IMG/VR virus record: IMGVR_UViG_3300048126_000219
Location: 1 to 25,297 of that record
Origin: a virus
Length of the DNA: 25,297 bases
Reading direction: 5' to 3' (one strand)
Below are positions 1 to 7,773 of the stretch, piece after piece (the stretch's first letter is position 1; each line of letters begins with the position of its first letter). Position numbers and translations under genes: made by a program. The notes beneath the pieces are model-generated. The model saw only the letters and a program-made list of their open reading frames with translations. It was not told the DNA's origin and did not search any database.

Positions 1-930
1 CAAACATTTGATGATTATAACAATCTATGATTAGACGTTGGTGTTTACTTTGGCGATAAAAAAGAATTAGGAAAAACTCATACTATTTGTACATGGCAAA
101 GTTTGAATAGTATTAAGAAAAGATTTAGAGAAGGTGAATCAGACCTAAGTTTAGCAGACTTTGCTGAAGACGTTGTATGTGTAATAGTAGATGAGGTGCA
201 CCAAGCAAAAGCAGATGTGTTAAAAGAATTACTTACTAAAGAATTTGCAAACATTCCACTACGTTGGGGATTAACAGGTACTATACCTAAAGCAGATCAT
301 GAGAAAGTTAGTTTGCAAGCATGCTTAGGTGATGTAACTAATAAACTTAGTGCAAGCGAACTACAAGGCATGGATGTGCTTAGTCAATGTCATGTTAACG
401 TTGTGCAAATGAAAGAATTTGCAGAGTATAATAATTATCAAAGCGAATTAACTTATCTTACTACAGATAAAGATCGTATGCAATATGTAAGTGGATTAAT
501 TGAAAAAGTATCAGCATCAGGCAATACACTTGTATTAGTAGATAGGATTAAAGCAGGTGGATTAATTTGTGATAATCTTCCACAAGCTAACTTTGTTAGT
601 GGAGAAATGAAAACTACAGATCGTAAAGATCAGTATGATAATATTAATGAAGGAACTAATCAAATTGTAGTAGCAACTTATGGAGTTGCGGCAGTAGGAA
701 TTAACATTCCACGTATTTTTAATCTGGTACTAATAGAACCTGGAAAGAGTTTTGTTAGAGTCATTCAAAGTATTGGTCGTGGAATACGTAAAGCAGAAGA
801 TAAAGATAATGTTCAAATATGGGACATCACCAGTACAGCAAAATTTAGCAAAAAACACTTAACAGAGCGTAAGAAGTTTTATAAAGAAGCAAACTATCCA
901 TTCAGCATTGAAAAAGTTGATTGGCAATAA
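1..930 (+). CDS. uvsW: UvsW-like superfamily 2 helicase, 3' part, interrupted by in-frame TGA
   Basis: This is the carboxy-terminal two thirds of a UvsW-type ATP-dependent helicase, which in T4 remodels branched DNA and ends origin-dependent replication. Helicase motifs run in order: TWQS near nt 91-102, a DEVH Walker B box at about nt 193-204, GLTGT near nt 268-282, a VVATYGVAAVGINI segment (motif V) and QSIGRGIRKAED (motif VI). The 5' end, including Walker A, lies outside the window. In frame, nt 28-30 are TGA, between QTFDDYNNL and LDVGVYFGD. Both sides match the UvsW family in the same frame, so a single base change (for example from GGA) explains it better than an indel. TGA is an ordinary stop elsewhere in this window. 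A TTG at 103 could restart but has no clear Shine-Dalgarno. Confidence 0.85.
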
Positions 931-939
931 GGAAAAATA

Positions 940-1440
940 ATGAAAATATTAACAGTTGAAAACGAAACGTATGAACTAGATGACATACCAGATACTATAG
1001 ATGATTTAAGATACAGTATTTTAGATTACAGTAATCCAGGTTTTATTGATTACTACTTCATCCCATTAGTGTTCTTGGAAAGTTTTTATGCACCAGCGGC
1101 AGTATTAAAAATTGGTGAATATCAAATTACTATGCCATTAGATTGGAGTGTTGTAATTTGCGATCCTACAGTAGGAGATCCAGAAGTATTAAGTTTAATG
1201 AGTTTAAATGATAGAGGTTTTAGTGTATTTGCATTTAATCCAGTAACTGGTTTTACACCTAAGTACTTGGATGTAAGCATTACTAACATTTATACTGATG
1301 TTAAATGGTATGCACCTAAACTTAAATTCGGCCATTTACTAAATGTACCACTACATGATGGACCAAATGCACCTTGTGTATTATTTGTAAAAGAATCAAA
1401 CAAGTTACCTGAGGTACTTGACATTAGCGAGCTTTGGTAG
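940..1440 (+). CDS. Conserved T4-like marine phage protein, unknown function
   Basis: This 166-residue soluble protein begins MKILTVENETYELDDIPDT and ends in DISELW. I associate it from memory with an uncharacterised protein common in T4-like cyanophages, where it also sits near uvsW. No catalytic motif, signal peptide or membrane segment is visible. It is rich in proline-bounded hydrophobic strands (IPLVFLE, MPLDWSVVICDP), suggesting a compact mostly-beta fold. A Shine-Dalgarno AAGGA overlaps the end of uvsW about 7 nt before the ATG, so it is probably co-transcribed with the helicase. The function is not known to me, and the uvsW neighbourhood is only weak support for a replication or recombination role. 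Confidence 0.8.
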   Translation: MKILTVENETYELDDIPDTIDDLRYSILDYSNPGFIDYYFIPLVFLESFYAPAAVLKIGEYQITMPLDWSVVICDPTVGDPEVLSLMSLNDRGFSVFAFNPVTGFTPKYLDVSITNIYTDVKWYAPKLKFGHLLNVPLHDGPNAPCVLFVKESNKLPEVLDISELW

Positions 1441-1444
1441 TACA

Positions 1445-1666
1445 ATGAAAACTAGAATACACGTTAATCAGCATATAATTAAACGTAACGCTAAGTCTGG
1501 TGATAGAGAGCCTGTGTTAACATGTAAAACATCTAAGAGCAATGACTATGCACATGAAGTACATATTAAAGGTGATAGTAAAGTTGTTTATAGTCCAGAT
1601 AAACCATTACCGTGTGGTGCAAAAGTTTGGATAGAAACTGAAGGGGAAGTAATAATTGTCAAATAA
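1445..1666 (+). CDS. Small conserved phage protein, unknown function
   Basis: This 73-residue basic protein starts MKTRIHVNQHIIKRNAKSG. I chose the ATG at 1445 over an upstream TTG at 1418, because the longer form would overlap the previous gene and the protein pattern starts naturally at MKTRIHVNQH. The segment YSPDKPLPCGAKVWIETEGE resembles a short conserved cyanophage protein that I recall only as hypothetical. It looks like a small beta-barrel-like domain. No enzyme motif is visible. It sits 4 nt after its upstream neighbour and overlaps the next gene by 11 nt, so translation is probably coupled. Confidence 0.75.
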   Translation: MKTRIHVNQHIIKRNAKSGDREPVLTCKTSKSNDYAHEVHIKGDSKVVYSPDKPLPCGAKVWIETEGEVIIVK

Positions 1667-2114
1667 ACTAAACATCAAAGAAGAGATGAGATCTATTGAT
1701 ACTAAAGATAGAACTTGGTATGATAGTTTAACTGATGAAGAGAAAAACAAACTTGGCTTATGGCTACTTATGCGTTATACTAGTAGTTGTGGAGACAAGA
1801 TGTTTACTGAACATTATTTAGAATGGACTAATGAAGTAGTTAATGTACACTTTAACAAATTACGTAAACATCCACAATTGCAGTATCAACTGATGCAATT
1901 AGTTGGATTAGGTAAGACTACATTTCATCCATGGCTACCACCAGGTAAGGCAATGAAAAAGAATAAGATTCAAAAGTGGGTAGTTGAAAATTATAGTCAT
2001 TTAAATGATGATGAAGTAGAGATATTTATTAGTACTAAAACAAAAGATGATTGGAAAGATCTTTTTGAAGAGTACGGGCTAGATAAAAAACAAATAAAAG
2101 AATTATTAAAATGA
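1656..2114 (+). CDS. Conserved phage protein, possibly gp62-like clamp-loader subunit
   Basis: The protein has 152 residues from a TTG start at 1656, which has a strong Shine-Dalgarno (AAGGGGAAG, 1641-1649) about 6 nt upstream. An alternative ATG lies at 1686 with a weaker site. The sequence is helical and charged, with DTKDRTWYDSLTDEEK near residues 15-30, HPQLQYQLMQLVGLGK in the middle and a lysine-rich helical tail. General layout (helical, HPxLQY segment, FHPWL segment) is reminiscent of phage clamp-loader small subunits (gp62), and the uvsW neighbourhood would fit. The similarity is too weak to assert, so unknown function is the safe reading. Its TGA stop overlaps the next start (ATGA). 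Confidence 0.7.
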   Translation: MSNKLNIKEEMRSIDTKDRTWYDSLTDEEKNKLGLWLLMRYTSSCGDKMFTEHYLEWTNEVVNVHFNKLRKHPQLQYQLMQLVGLGKTTFHPWLPPGKAMKKNKIQKWVVENYSHLNDDEVEIFISTKTKDDWKDLFEEYGLDKKQIKELLK

Positions 2115-2779
2115 CGTTTACGGCTTTAGATCTAAATATAACAGATGAAGATAGAAAAGCTATGTATAATGAAGTAATGTCAGTTGATGATAGTTACTGG
2201 CATTATAACGAATTTCGTGGATGCAAGATGCTACCTGTATTTAATGCAGAAGGTCAACTTGGCGGACAAGCAGAAGGCAAAAATACAAGATATGGAGAGT
2301 TTGCATATACCAAACCTGCACAGAATTGGACATTTACACAAAAACTTTTAAAAGAAAAAGTATTTCCATGGATGGAACCAGTTGGCAGAGTTACTATTTT
2401 AAGAACGCCAGCAAACTATGGATTAAATGTACATTTAGATAGTAAGGTTGATGAAATAGGATCACTGCAACATAAATTTAGAATCGTGTTAAACGGTAAT
2501 GTTGATAAATTGTATTTTATAGATAAGAAAGATAATAAAGTTTATATTCCACAAAATTATACTACATATGTATTGGATGGTAGTCATCCACATGCACTTG
2601 AGCCAGGTACAGAAGAAAAAGTCACATTATGTATAGGTGCTCCATGGACTGGACAACCAACAGAAAAATATGTTGACTTGATTAATAACTCGTTATATAC
2701 TATGAAAGTTAGTAGACCAGAAAACTTAAAAGAGAATTGGACTGATCCTTTCTGGAAAAAGGAAACTGTTAATGTATAA
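2111..2779 (+). CDS. Putative 2OG-Fe(II)-dependent dioxygenase / aspartyl hydroxylase-like protein
   Basis: This 222-residue protein carries the signature of the double-stranded beta-helix dioxygenases that use Fe(II) and 2-oxoglutarate to hydroxylate a substrate. An HxD pair occurs at H108/D110 (NVHLD), followed by a QHKFRIVLNG strand (H121, R124) like the one in aspartyl/asparaginyl beta-hydroxylases. A distal histidine lies in LDGSHPHALEPG (H159 or H161) and a basic residue follows in KVTLCIGAPW (K170). The substrate is unknown; phage homologues of this fold are common in marine T4-like phages. It starts inside the stop of the gene upstream (ATGA), and its end overlaps the zinc-finger gene by 8 nt, so the three are probably translated as a coupled set. 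Confidence 0.6.
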   Translation: MTFTALDLNITDEDRKAMYNEVMSVDDSYWHYNEFRGCKMLPVFNAEGQLGGQAEGKNTRYGEFAYTKPAQNWTFTQKLLKEKVFPWMEPVGRVTILRTPANYGLNVHLDSKVDEIGSLQHKFRIVLNGNVDKLYFIDKKDNKVYIPQNYTTYVLDGSHPHALEPGTEEKVTLCIGAPWTGQPTEKYVDLINNSLYTMKVSRPENLKENWTDPFWKKETVNV

Positions 2780-3443
2780 ATGCGGATACTGTTCTAAAAC
2801 ATTTAAAAAAGAAAGTACACTAGCTGTTCATATGTGTGAACAGAAACGTAGATTTATGCAAAAAGGAGAACAACATGTTCAACTTGGTTTTAGAGCATTT
2901 CAATTATTTTATAAAATAGGAACAAATTCAAAGAATGAAAAAAGCTACGAAGATTTTGCAAAGAGTCAATACTATATTGGCTTCTGTAAGTTTGGTTATT
3001 ATTGTCGCGACATTGGTATCGATGATGTTCCGGCTTACGCAACTTGGTTAGTAAGAAACCAAGTAAGACTTGACCATTGGTGTAAAGATAAACAGTTTAC
3101 ATCATGGATGAAAGAACGTTTAAGAACTGAGACAGTAGATAGGGCAGTAGAACGTACAATACTATTTTTACAAAACTGGGCAAAAGAAAACAATACAACA
3201 TATAATAATTATTTTGAAATAGTATCACCTAATTTAGCAGTATTTCATATTTGTAGTGGAAAGATTTCGCCATGGGTACTATTTAATAGTAATGCGGCGC
3301 AAGGATTAATTGATAGATTTAATCCTGAACAAATTAAAATGGTTACTGATTATTTAGAAATAGATTATTGGGAACGTGCAATGAAAGTAAACCCACAAGA
3401 TACTAAATGGGTAAAAGAAATAATGGAGCAAGCAACTATATGA
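2772..3443 (+). CDS. Zinc-finger phage protein, unknown function
   Basis: This 223-residue protein has an N-terminal zinc finger: C4 and C7 (CGYC), twelve residues, then H20 and C22. That is a CCHC-like variant of the classical C2H2 finger. The rest (about residues 35-223) is a helical, aromatic-rich domain with no motif I recognise. An AAGGA Shine-Dalgarno lies just before the ATG at 2772. Similar zinc-finger proteins occur in T4-like cyanophages, but I know no assigned function. Nucleic-acid or protein binding is an inference from the finger alone. The TGA stop overlaps the next start at 3440 (ATGA). Confidence 0.75.
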   Translation: MYKCGYCSKTFKKESTLAVHMCEQKRRFMQKGEQHVQLGFRAFQLFYKIGTNSKNEKSYEDFAKSQYYIGFCKFGYYCRDIGIDDVPAYATWLVRNQVRLDHWCKDKQFTSWMKERLRTETVDRAVERTILFLQNWAKENNTTYNNYFEIVSPNLAVFHICSGKISPWVLFNSNAAQGLIDRFNPEQIKMVTDYLEIDYWERAMKVNPQDTKWVKEIMEQATI

Positions 3444-3526
3444 TATGGTCTTTGCTTTTTGTATTATGTTGTTTTATAATACCAATTTTTTTATTGTATA
3501 AAATGAACAACGAGGATCCAAAATGA
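3440..3526 (+). CDS. 28-residue single-pass membrane peptide
   Basis: This tiny ORF reads MIWSLLFVLCCFIIPIFLLY followed by KMNNEDPK and TGA. Residues 2-20 form one continuous hydrophobic segment, and the short charged tail would face the cytoplasm or periplasm. Its ATG overlaps the stop of the zinc-finger gene (ATGA), and its own TGA overlaps the ATG at 3523 in the same way, so it lies in a translationally coupled chain with no spare bases. That arrangement, and an amino-acid composition typical of a real membrane helix, argue for a gene. AT-rich DNA can give hydrophobic ORFs by chance, so confidence is moderate. The function is unknown. Confidence 0.55.
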   Translation: MIWSLLFVLCCFIIPIFLLYKMNNEDPK

Positions 3527-4107
3527 TAGTAAACACAGATATTGATATTGATGTAGCAAATAGAGATAAGCTACTTAATATTATTAATGGAATACCAGCA
3601 ATGATTGCACGTGATAACAAGCAAGTTAAGCACAATACTGGTATATACTTCCATGACATTCCTAGCAATCCATTTACAGGTATGTCTACAATTGATCACA
3701 AAGAAGCTGAAAGTATGGGATATTTTAAAATTGATATACTTAACGTTGGCTTATATAAAAAGATTGAATCTAAGAAACAATTAGATGATTTACTAGCAAT
3801 GGAACCAATGTGGGAATTGTTAGAACACAAAGAAGTTGTAGAACAATGTTTTCATATTCATAAACACTTTGGTGTTGTTGGGCAGATGAAACCTAAGAGT
3901 GTAGAACAAATGGCCGCAGTATTAGCAGTAATTAGACCAGCCAAAAGATATTTAATTGGTAAAGATTGGAATACCATTAATAATGAAGTATGGATAAAGC
4001 CTACAAATGGCGACTACTATTTTAAGAAAGCACATGCCCATGCATATGCAATGGCTATTGTATTACAATTAAATATGCTTGCTACTGGTTTTTCTTTACA
4101 AGATTAA
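3523..4107 (+). CDS. Miniature C-family (DnaE-like) DNA polymerase core protein
   Basis: This 194-residue protein carries, in DnaE order, shortened versions of the bacterial Pol III alpha palm and finger blocks. DIDIDVANRDKLL (residues 6-18) matches the PDxDxDF..RRDEV block holding the first two catalytic aspartates. H37-N-T-G40 matches the HAGG segment. GYFKIDILNVGLYKKI (66-81, D71) matches the KFDFLGLRTLT block with the third aspartate. FGVVGQM (116-122), KPKSVEQMAAVLAVIRPA (123-140) and KKAHAHAYAMAIVLQLNML (168-186) match the FQ.ES, RPxxFEDMIALVALFRPGPL and NKSHSAAYALVSYQTLWLK blocks. PHP, thumb, clamp-binding and OB domains are absent. It could be a minimal polymerase, a nucleotide-binding regulator or a relic. 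Its ATG overlaps the membrane peptide stop, and its 3' end overlaps a convergent gene. Confidence 0.7.
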   Translation: MIVNTDIDIDVANRDKLLNIINGIPAMIARDNKQVKHNTGIYFHDIPSNPFTGMSTIDHKEAESMGYFKIDILNVGLYKKIESKKQLDDLLAMEPMWELLEHKEVVEQCFHIHKHFGVVGQMKPKSVEQMAAVLAVIRPAKRYLIGKDWNTINNEVWIKPTNGDYYFKKAHAHAYAMAIVLQLNMLATGFSLQD

Positions 4108-4453
4108 TACTTCTGCGTTTGATACGTTTAGTAATGCTATTACTTAATCTTACTTCAGGCCCTGCAATTACGTCCATTTGTTTAACATTAAAACTTTGTA
4201 CACAATATTGGAAATTCCATCTATTAAGTAATGCAATATTAATAGGTAACTTTCTATTAGTTTCCCACCACCATTCTTCGCCAAGTGCTAAGAACTTTGC
4301 TTTTTCTGAGGTTTCGTTTAATCGATCGTAGACATACATACTAGCAACATGGTTATCTATGTTTTGAATTATACCAAGATACTCATTGCTAGCATACTCT
4401 ACTACAGTAAGGAACGGATATTCGTCCAAGAGTTTCTGATGTTTCGTTTGCAT
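4082..4453 (-). CDS. Conserved phage protein on minus strand, unknown function
   Basis: This is the only gene I support on the minus strand. It encodes 123 residues starting MQTKHQKLLDEYPFLTVVEY. The blocks YLGIIQNIDNHVASMYVYD, EEWWWETNRKLPINIAL and a basic end (KRIKRRSINLVKK) resemble a protein I remember as a conserved hypothetical in T4-like cyanophages. Its codon use and composition look genuine, whereas the opposite-strand frame (4119-4331) reads as a shadow. It converges on the mini-polymerase gene with a 26-nt tail overlap. A late-promoter box at 4460-4467 points into it, and a transcript from there would begin at or next to the ATG. No catalytic motif is visible. Confidence 0.75.
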   Translation of the reverse strand: MQTKHQKLLDEYPFLTVVEYASNEYLGIIQNIDNHVASMYVYDRLNETSEKAKFLALGEEWWWETNRKLPINIALLNRWNFQYCVQSFNVKQMDVIAGPEVRLSNSITKRIKRRSINLVKKNQ

Positions 4454-4459
4454 TACATC

Positions 4460-4467
4460 TATTTATG
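4460..4467 (-). promoter_or_regulatory. T4-type late promoter box (CATAAATA) for the minus-strand gene
   Basis: Read on the minus strand, these bases are CATAAATA, one change from the T4 late consensus TATAAATA recognised by gp55-type sigma. The minus-strand ATG begins 6 nt past the box, so the predicted transcript would be leaderless or nearly so. Confidence 0.5.
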
Positions 4468-4489
4468 CTTTCAAAATCTGGTAGTATTT

Positions 4490-4497
4490 GATAAATA
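4490..4497 (+). promoter_or_regulatory. T4-type late promoter box (GATAAATA)
   Basis: GATAAATA lies 19 nt before the ATG of the structural gene at 4517. An AGGAG Shine-Dalgarno (4504-4508) lies between, at or just after the expected transcription start. With the box at 4460-4467 it forms a compact divergent late-promoter pair. Confidence 0.6.
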
Positions 4498-4516
4498 CAA
4501 TACAGGAGTCTAACAC

Positions 4517-5350
4517 ATGTCAAATTACGGAACAACATATAATATAAACCAAACAGGCGAATTATACGCATTAGAGGATCATGGTTCAGCACCAGGATTA
4601 GGAAAATATGCAAGTGCTAAAGGTACTGCCGTTAATAGTCCAGTTAATTATAGATTTTTAAAACTATTTCGTGGGTTTGATACTGAGTTTTTCTTCTTTG
4701 TAAAAAATCAAGATAGAAAACCTATTATGCTTCATGGTACAACAATGCAAGTATCATTAATTGACAGAGGCGATAGATCAACAGTAATAAGTAAAAAAGC
4801 AATAATAACTGATTATGATGCAGGATCTGTGAAAGTAGTAATAACTAGTGGTGAAAGTAGTTTATTTTCACAAGGGTTATATGACTTAGTTTTTAGTTAC
4901 ACAACTGACAAGGGCTTAGTAGTTCCTATGTATTGTGATTTGAATATGAGACCTAATTATACAGTTGAGTGTTCAGAAGAAGGCGATGCATTACCACTTA
5001 CTACACAAATTAATGATTCATTTACTACACAAATAATCAACACAGACACATATTACTTTAGTAGTGCATTACGTGCAACTGGTTATTATAATAAGCCAAA
5101 CGGTCTTATTACTATTGCTGTTTACGGAACAGGATATACTGGTAACTTTTGGGTACAGGGTGCATTAAGCGATAACCCAACAGAAGATGATTGGTTTGAT
5201 ATTACATTAGGTACATATACACAACCATTCTACCCATATAACGGGCACACTGGCATAGATCCATGGACATTCCGTACAAATGTCAAATATATTAGAACAA
5301 AACACACTCAACCTACAGGAACACTTGACAAAGTTATAGTTAGAGTGTAA
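4517..5350 (+). CDS. Probable virion structural protein
   Basis: This 277-residue protein starts MSNYGTTYNINQTGELYAL and is almost entirely beta-type. It is rich in Thr, Tyr, Gly and Asn, with the short alternating strands typical of phage baseplate or fibre-associated proteins. The second half (about residues 175-277, with GYYNKPNGLITIAVYGTGYTG and a WFDITLGTY segment) resembles a discoidin-like or jelly-roll repeat seen in phage structural proteins. No signal peptide, membrane helix or enzyme motif is visible. It has its own late promoter box and a good Shine-Dalgarno, as expected for a virion gene. The exact position in the particle cannot be told. It is followed within 10 nt by the primase gene. 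Confidence 0.65.
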   Translation: MSNYGTTYNINQTGELYALEDHGSAPGLGKYASAKGTAVNSPVNYRFLKLFRGFDTEFFFFVKNQDRKPIMLHGTTMQVSLIDRGDRSTVISKKAIITDYDAGSVKVVITSGESSLFSQGLYDLVFSYTTDKGLVVPMYCDLNMRPNYTVECSEEGDALPLTTQINDSFTTQIINTDTYYFSSALRATGYYNKPNGLITIAVYGTGYTGNFWVQGALSDNPTEDDWFDITLGTYTQPFYPYNGHTGIDPWTFRTNVKYIRTKHTQPTGTLDKVIVRV

Positions 5351-5359
5351 TATATACAC

Positions 5360-6373
5360 ATGGCTTTAATGAATGAATACGTGAGAACTCTGGTTCCGGT
5401 TAATTGGCGGTCTAGCCCTAGTGGTTGGATTAGCGGTAACTGTCCTATGTGTGTACGTAATGGACAAGCAAGACCAGATAAGAAAGGCAGAGGTGGGTTC
5501 TTATTTGATGATGATAAATTTCAGTATAATTGTTTTAATTGCAACTATAAAACAGGTTGGAGTCCACAAAGTAAAATTACAGTAAGGTTAAAAAACTTGT
5601 TAGTTACACTTGGTGCTGATGAGAGTGATATACAACGTATACAGTTAGAACTATTACGTGAACAAGACGTAGAAACATTATTAATAAAAACTGAAAAACG
5701 TAAAAATTTAGTTATTGATTGGGATGAGAAAAAACTTCCTGATGATGCAAAACCTTTTATGGAATTTACAGAGCCAAATGCAGATTGGACAGAAGCAGTA
5801 GCATACTTAACAGATCGAGGATTCGATGTAACAGATTCTAGATTTATGTGGAGTCCTAGTAAACAGCATGGAAGAGTAAATAAAAGATTTATATTACCAT
5901 TTACATATAAAGGTAAAGTAGTTGGTTATACAGCAAGATGGGCAGGAAACAATATTCCTGACGGAATGCCTAAATACTATAATCAGCAACCTAAAAAAGA
6001 CTTTGTATATGGGTTAGATAAACAAACCAGTGATAAACAGTTTGTTATTGTAACTGAAGGCCAACTTGATGCTATTGTTACAGATGGTTGTGCAATTGGT
6101 AGTAATAATATAAATGACGAACAAGCAGACATATTACATAGCTTAGAAAAACAAATTATAGTATTACCAGACGCAGATGAAGCTGGTAAATTAATGTGTA
6201 AATCAGCTATAAAAAATGGTTGGATGGTAGCATTTCCCGAGTGGAAAGATTGTAAAGATGCAAGTGATGCCTTGACAAAATACGGAAGATTGTATACAAT
6301 AACAAGTATAATAGATAGTGCTGAAAAGAATTCAACTAAAATTGAACTATTAATGAGAAAGTATTGCAAATGA
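5360..6373 (+). CDS. 61: DNA primase, T4 gp61-like
   Basis: The protein has 337 residues, close to the length of T4 gp61 (342). It makes RNA primers for lagging-strand synthesis with the gp41 helicase. An N-terminal zinc ribbon has C28/C31 (CPMC) and C58/C61 (CFNC). A TOPRIM domain follows, with VIVTEGQLDA (E233) and VLPDADEAG (D271, D273), the acidic residues that hold metal. The middle (about 140-215) has the RGF...RFILPF and YYNQQPKKDFVYGLD segments usual in DnaG/gp61 relatives. The ATG at 5360 has no strong Shine-Dalgarno; an in-frame ATG at 5369 is an alternative. The stop TGA overlaps the helicase ATG at 6370, fitting the primosome pairing. Confidence 0.9.
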   Translation: MALMNEYVRTLVPVNWRSSPSGWISGNCPMCVRNGQARPDKKGRGGFLFDDDKFQYNCFNCNYKTGWSPQSKITVRLKNLLVTLGADESDIQRIQLELLREQDVETLLIKTEKRKNLVIDWDEKKLPDDAKPFMEFTEPNADWTEAVAYLTDRGFDVTDSRFMWSPSKQHGRVNKRFILPFTYKGKVVGYTARWAGNNIPDGMPKYYNQQPKKDFVYGLDKQTSDKQFVIVTEGQLDAIVTDGCAIGSNNINDEQADILHSLEKQIIVLPDADEAGKLMCKSAIKNGWMVAFPEWKDCKDASDALTKYGRLYTITSIIDSAEKNSTKIELLMRKYCK

Positions 6374-7773
6374 CAGAACAAGCAAAAGAATATAATATAG
6401 ATCTACAACGATTGTTTGTAGAATTTTTAGCACAAGATAAAGACTTATTTGCTAGGGTAAACGGCATATTAGATCCTGAATACTTTGATAGAGAATTACG
6501 TAAAGGTGTAGAGTTTATAAAAGAACATGCAACTGGATATAGTGCATTACCTACATTAGAACAAATTGTAGCAACAACAGGATTAGAATTACAAGAATTA
6601 AAAGACGTAGATGATAGACATAAGAAATGGTTTATTGATGAGTTTGAAGTATTTTGTAAACATAAAGCATTAGAAGCGGCAATTTTAAAAAGTGCAGATT
6701 TATTGGAAAAGGGTGATTATGGACCAGTAGAACGTATGGTAAAAGAAGCAGTACAAATTGGACTTGCTAAACATATGGGAACAGACTATTGGGAATCTCC
6801 TGCAGAACGTATTGAAAGAGTACGTAATCAGCGTGGCGGTACAAGTACAGGTTGGGCAGAAATTGATAAGAAACTATATGGTGGATTTAATAGAGGTGAA
6901 TTGAATATATTTGCTGCACCATCAGGTGGTGGTAAGAGTTTGTTCTTACAAAACTTAGGATTAAATTGGGCACTAGCAGGCTTGAATGTTGTATACATTA
7001 GTTTAGAACTTAGTGAAGAACTATGTAGTATGCGATTAGATAGTATGTTAACAGGAATGAATACACGTGACGTATTTAAAAATGCAGATGACGTAGATTT
7101 AAAAGTACGTATGCAAGGTAAAAATGCAGGTAAATTACAAATTGTACAATTACCAAATGGTATTACAATCAATGCTATTACTAGTTACTTACGTGAATAT
7201 GAAGTTAAGAACGATATTAAAATTGATGCAATTTGTATAGATTACTTAGACTTAATGATGCCAGCACAGAGCAAAGTTAATCCTAGTGATTTGTTTATTA
7301 AAGATAAGTTTGTATCTGAAGAATTGCGTAACTTTGCAGTAGAACATGATTTACTATTTGCTACAGCATCACAGCTAAACAGAGCGGCTGTAGAAGAAGT
7401 AGAATTTGATCATTCTCATATTGCTGGTGGTTTAAGTAAGATTCAAACAGCGGATAACGTAATTGGTATTTTTACAAGCCAAGCTATGCGTGAACGTGGG
7501 CGTTATCAAATTCAGTTTATGAAAACACGTAGTAGTAGCGGTGTTGGACAAAAAGTAGACTTAAAATTTGATATATCAGGCTTACGTATTGAGGACTTAG
7601 ATGACGATGAAGCAGGATCTACAATGAATCAACCTAGTGCTATGTTTGAGAAAATTAAGGCACAAAACAAAACAACACACCAAGAAAAGAACATTGCTGA
7701 GAATAGTGTTGTTGAAAACACTATAACAGGGCATGATAAACTTCGCAGTATGCTCAAAAGAAGTAATAGTTAG
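6370..7773 (+). CDS. 41: Replicative DNA helicase, T4 gp41-like (DnaB family)
   Basis: The protein has 467 residues from ATG 6370, close to T4 gp41 (475). It is the hexameric helicase that unwinds the fork and binds primase. Residues 1-140 form the helical N-terminal domain. The RecA-like core follows: Walker A APSGGGKS (184-191), YISLELSEEL (209-218), Walker B IDAICIDYLDLMM (about 285-297, D291), and ATASQLNR as the DnaB Q-motif segment. A KTRSSSGVG arginine-rich turn comes later. The last 60 residues are low-complexity and end LRSMLKRSNS, probably a partner-binding tail. I chose ATG 6370 over TTG 6364 because of the ATGA overlap with the primase stop. Confidence 0.93.
   Translation: MTEQAKEYNIDLQRLFVEFLAQDKDLFARVNGILDPEYFDRELRKGVEFIKEHATGYSALPTLEQIVATTGLELQELKDVDDRHKKWFIDEFEVFCKHKALEAAILKSADLLEKGDYGPVERMVKEAVQIGLAKHMGTDYWESPAERIERVRNQRGGTSTGWAEIDKKLYGGFNRGELNIFAAPSGGGKSLFLQNLGLNWALAGLNVVYISLELSEELCSMRLDSMLTGMNTRDVFKNADDVDLKVRMQGKNAGKLQIVQLPNGITINAITSYLREYEVKNDIKIDAICIDYLDLMMPAQSKVNPSDLFIKDKFVSEELRNFAVEHDLLFATASQLNRAAVEEVEFDHSHIAGGLSKIQTADNVIGIFTSQAMRERGRYQIQFMKTRSSSGVGQKVDLKFDISGLRIEDLDDDEAGSTMNQPSAMFEKIKAQNKTTHQEKNIAENSVVENTITGHDKLRSMLKRSNS

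Noticed and set aside
28-30. Selenocysteine or stop-codon recoding at the UvsW TGA
   Set aside because: TGA ends several other genes here, and no recoding structure was seen next to it.
4119-4331. Plus-strand frame opposite the minus-strand gene
   Set aside because: Hydrophobic low-information peptide; the minus-strand product is conserved-looking and has a promoter.
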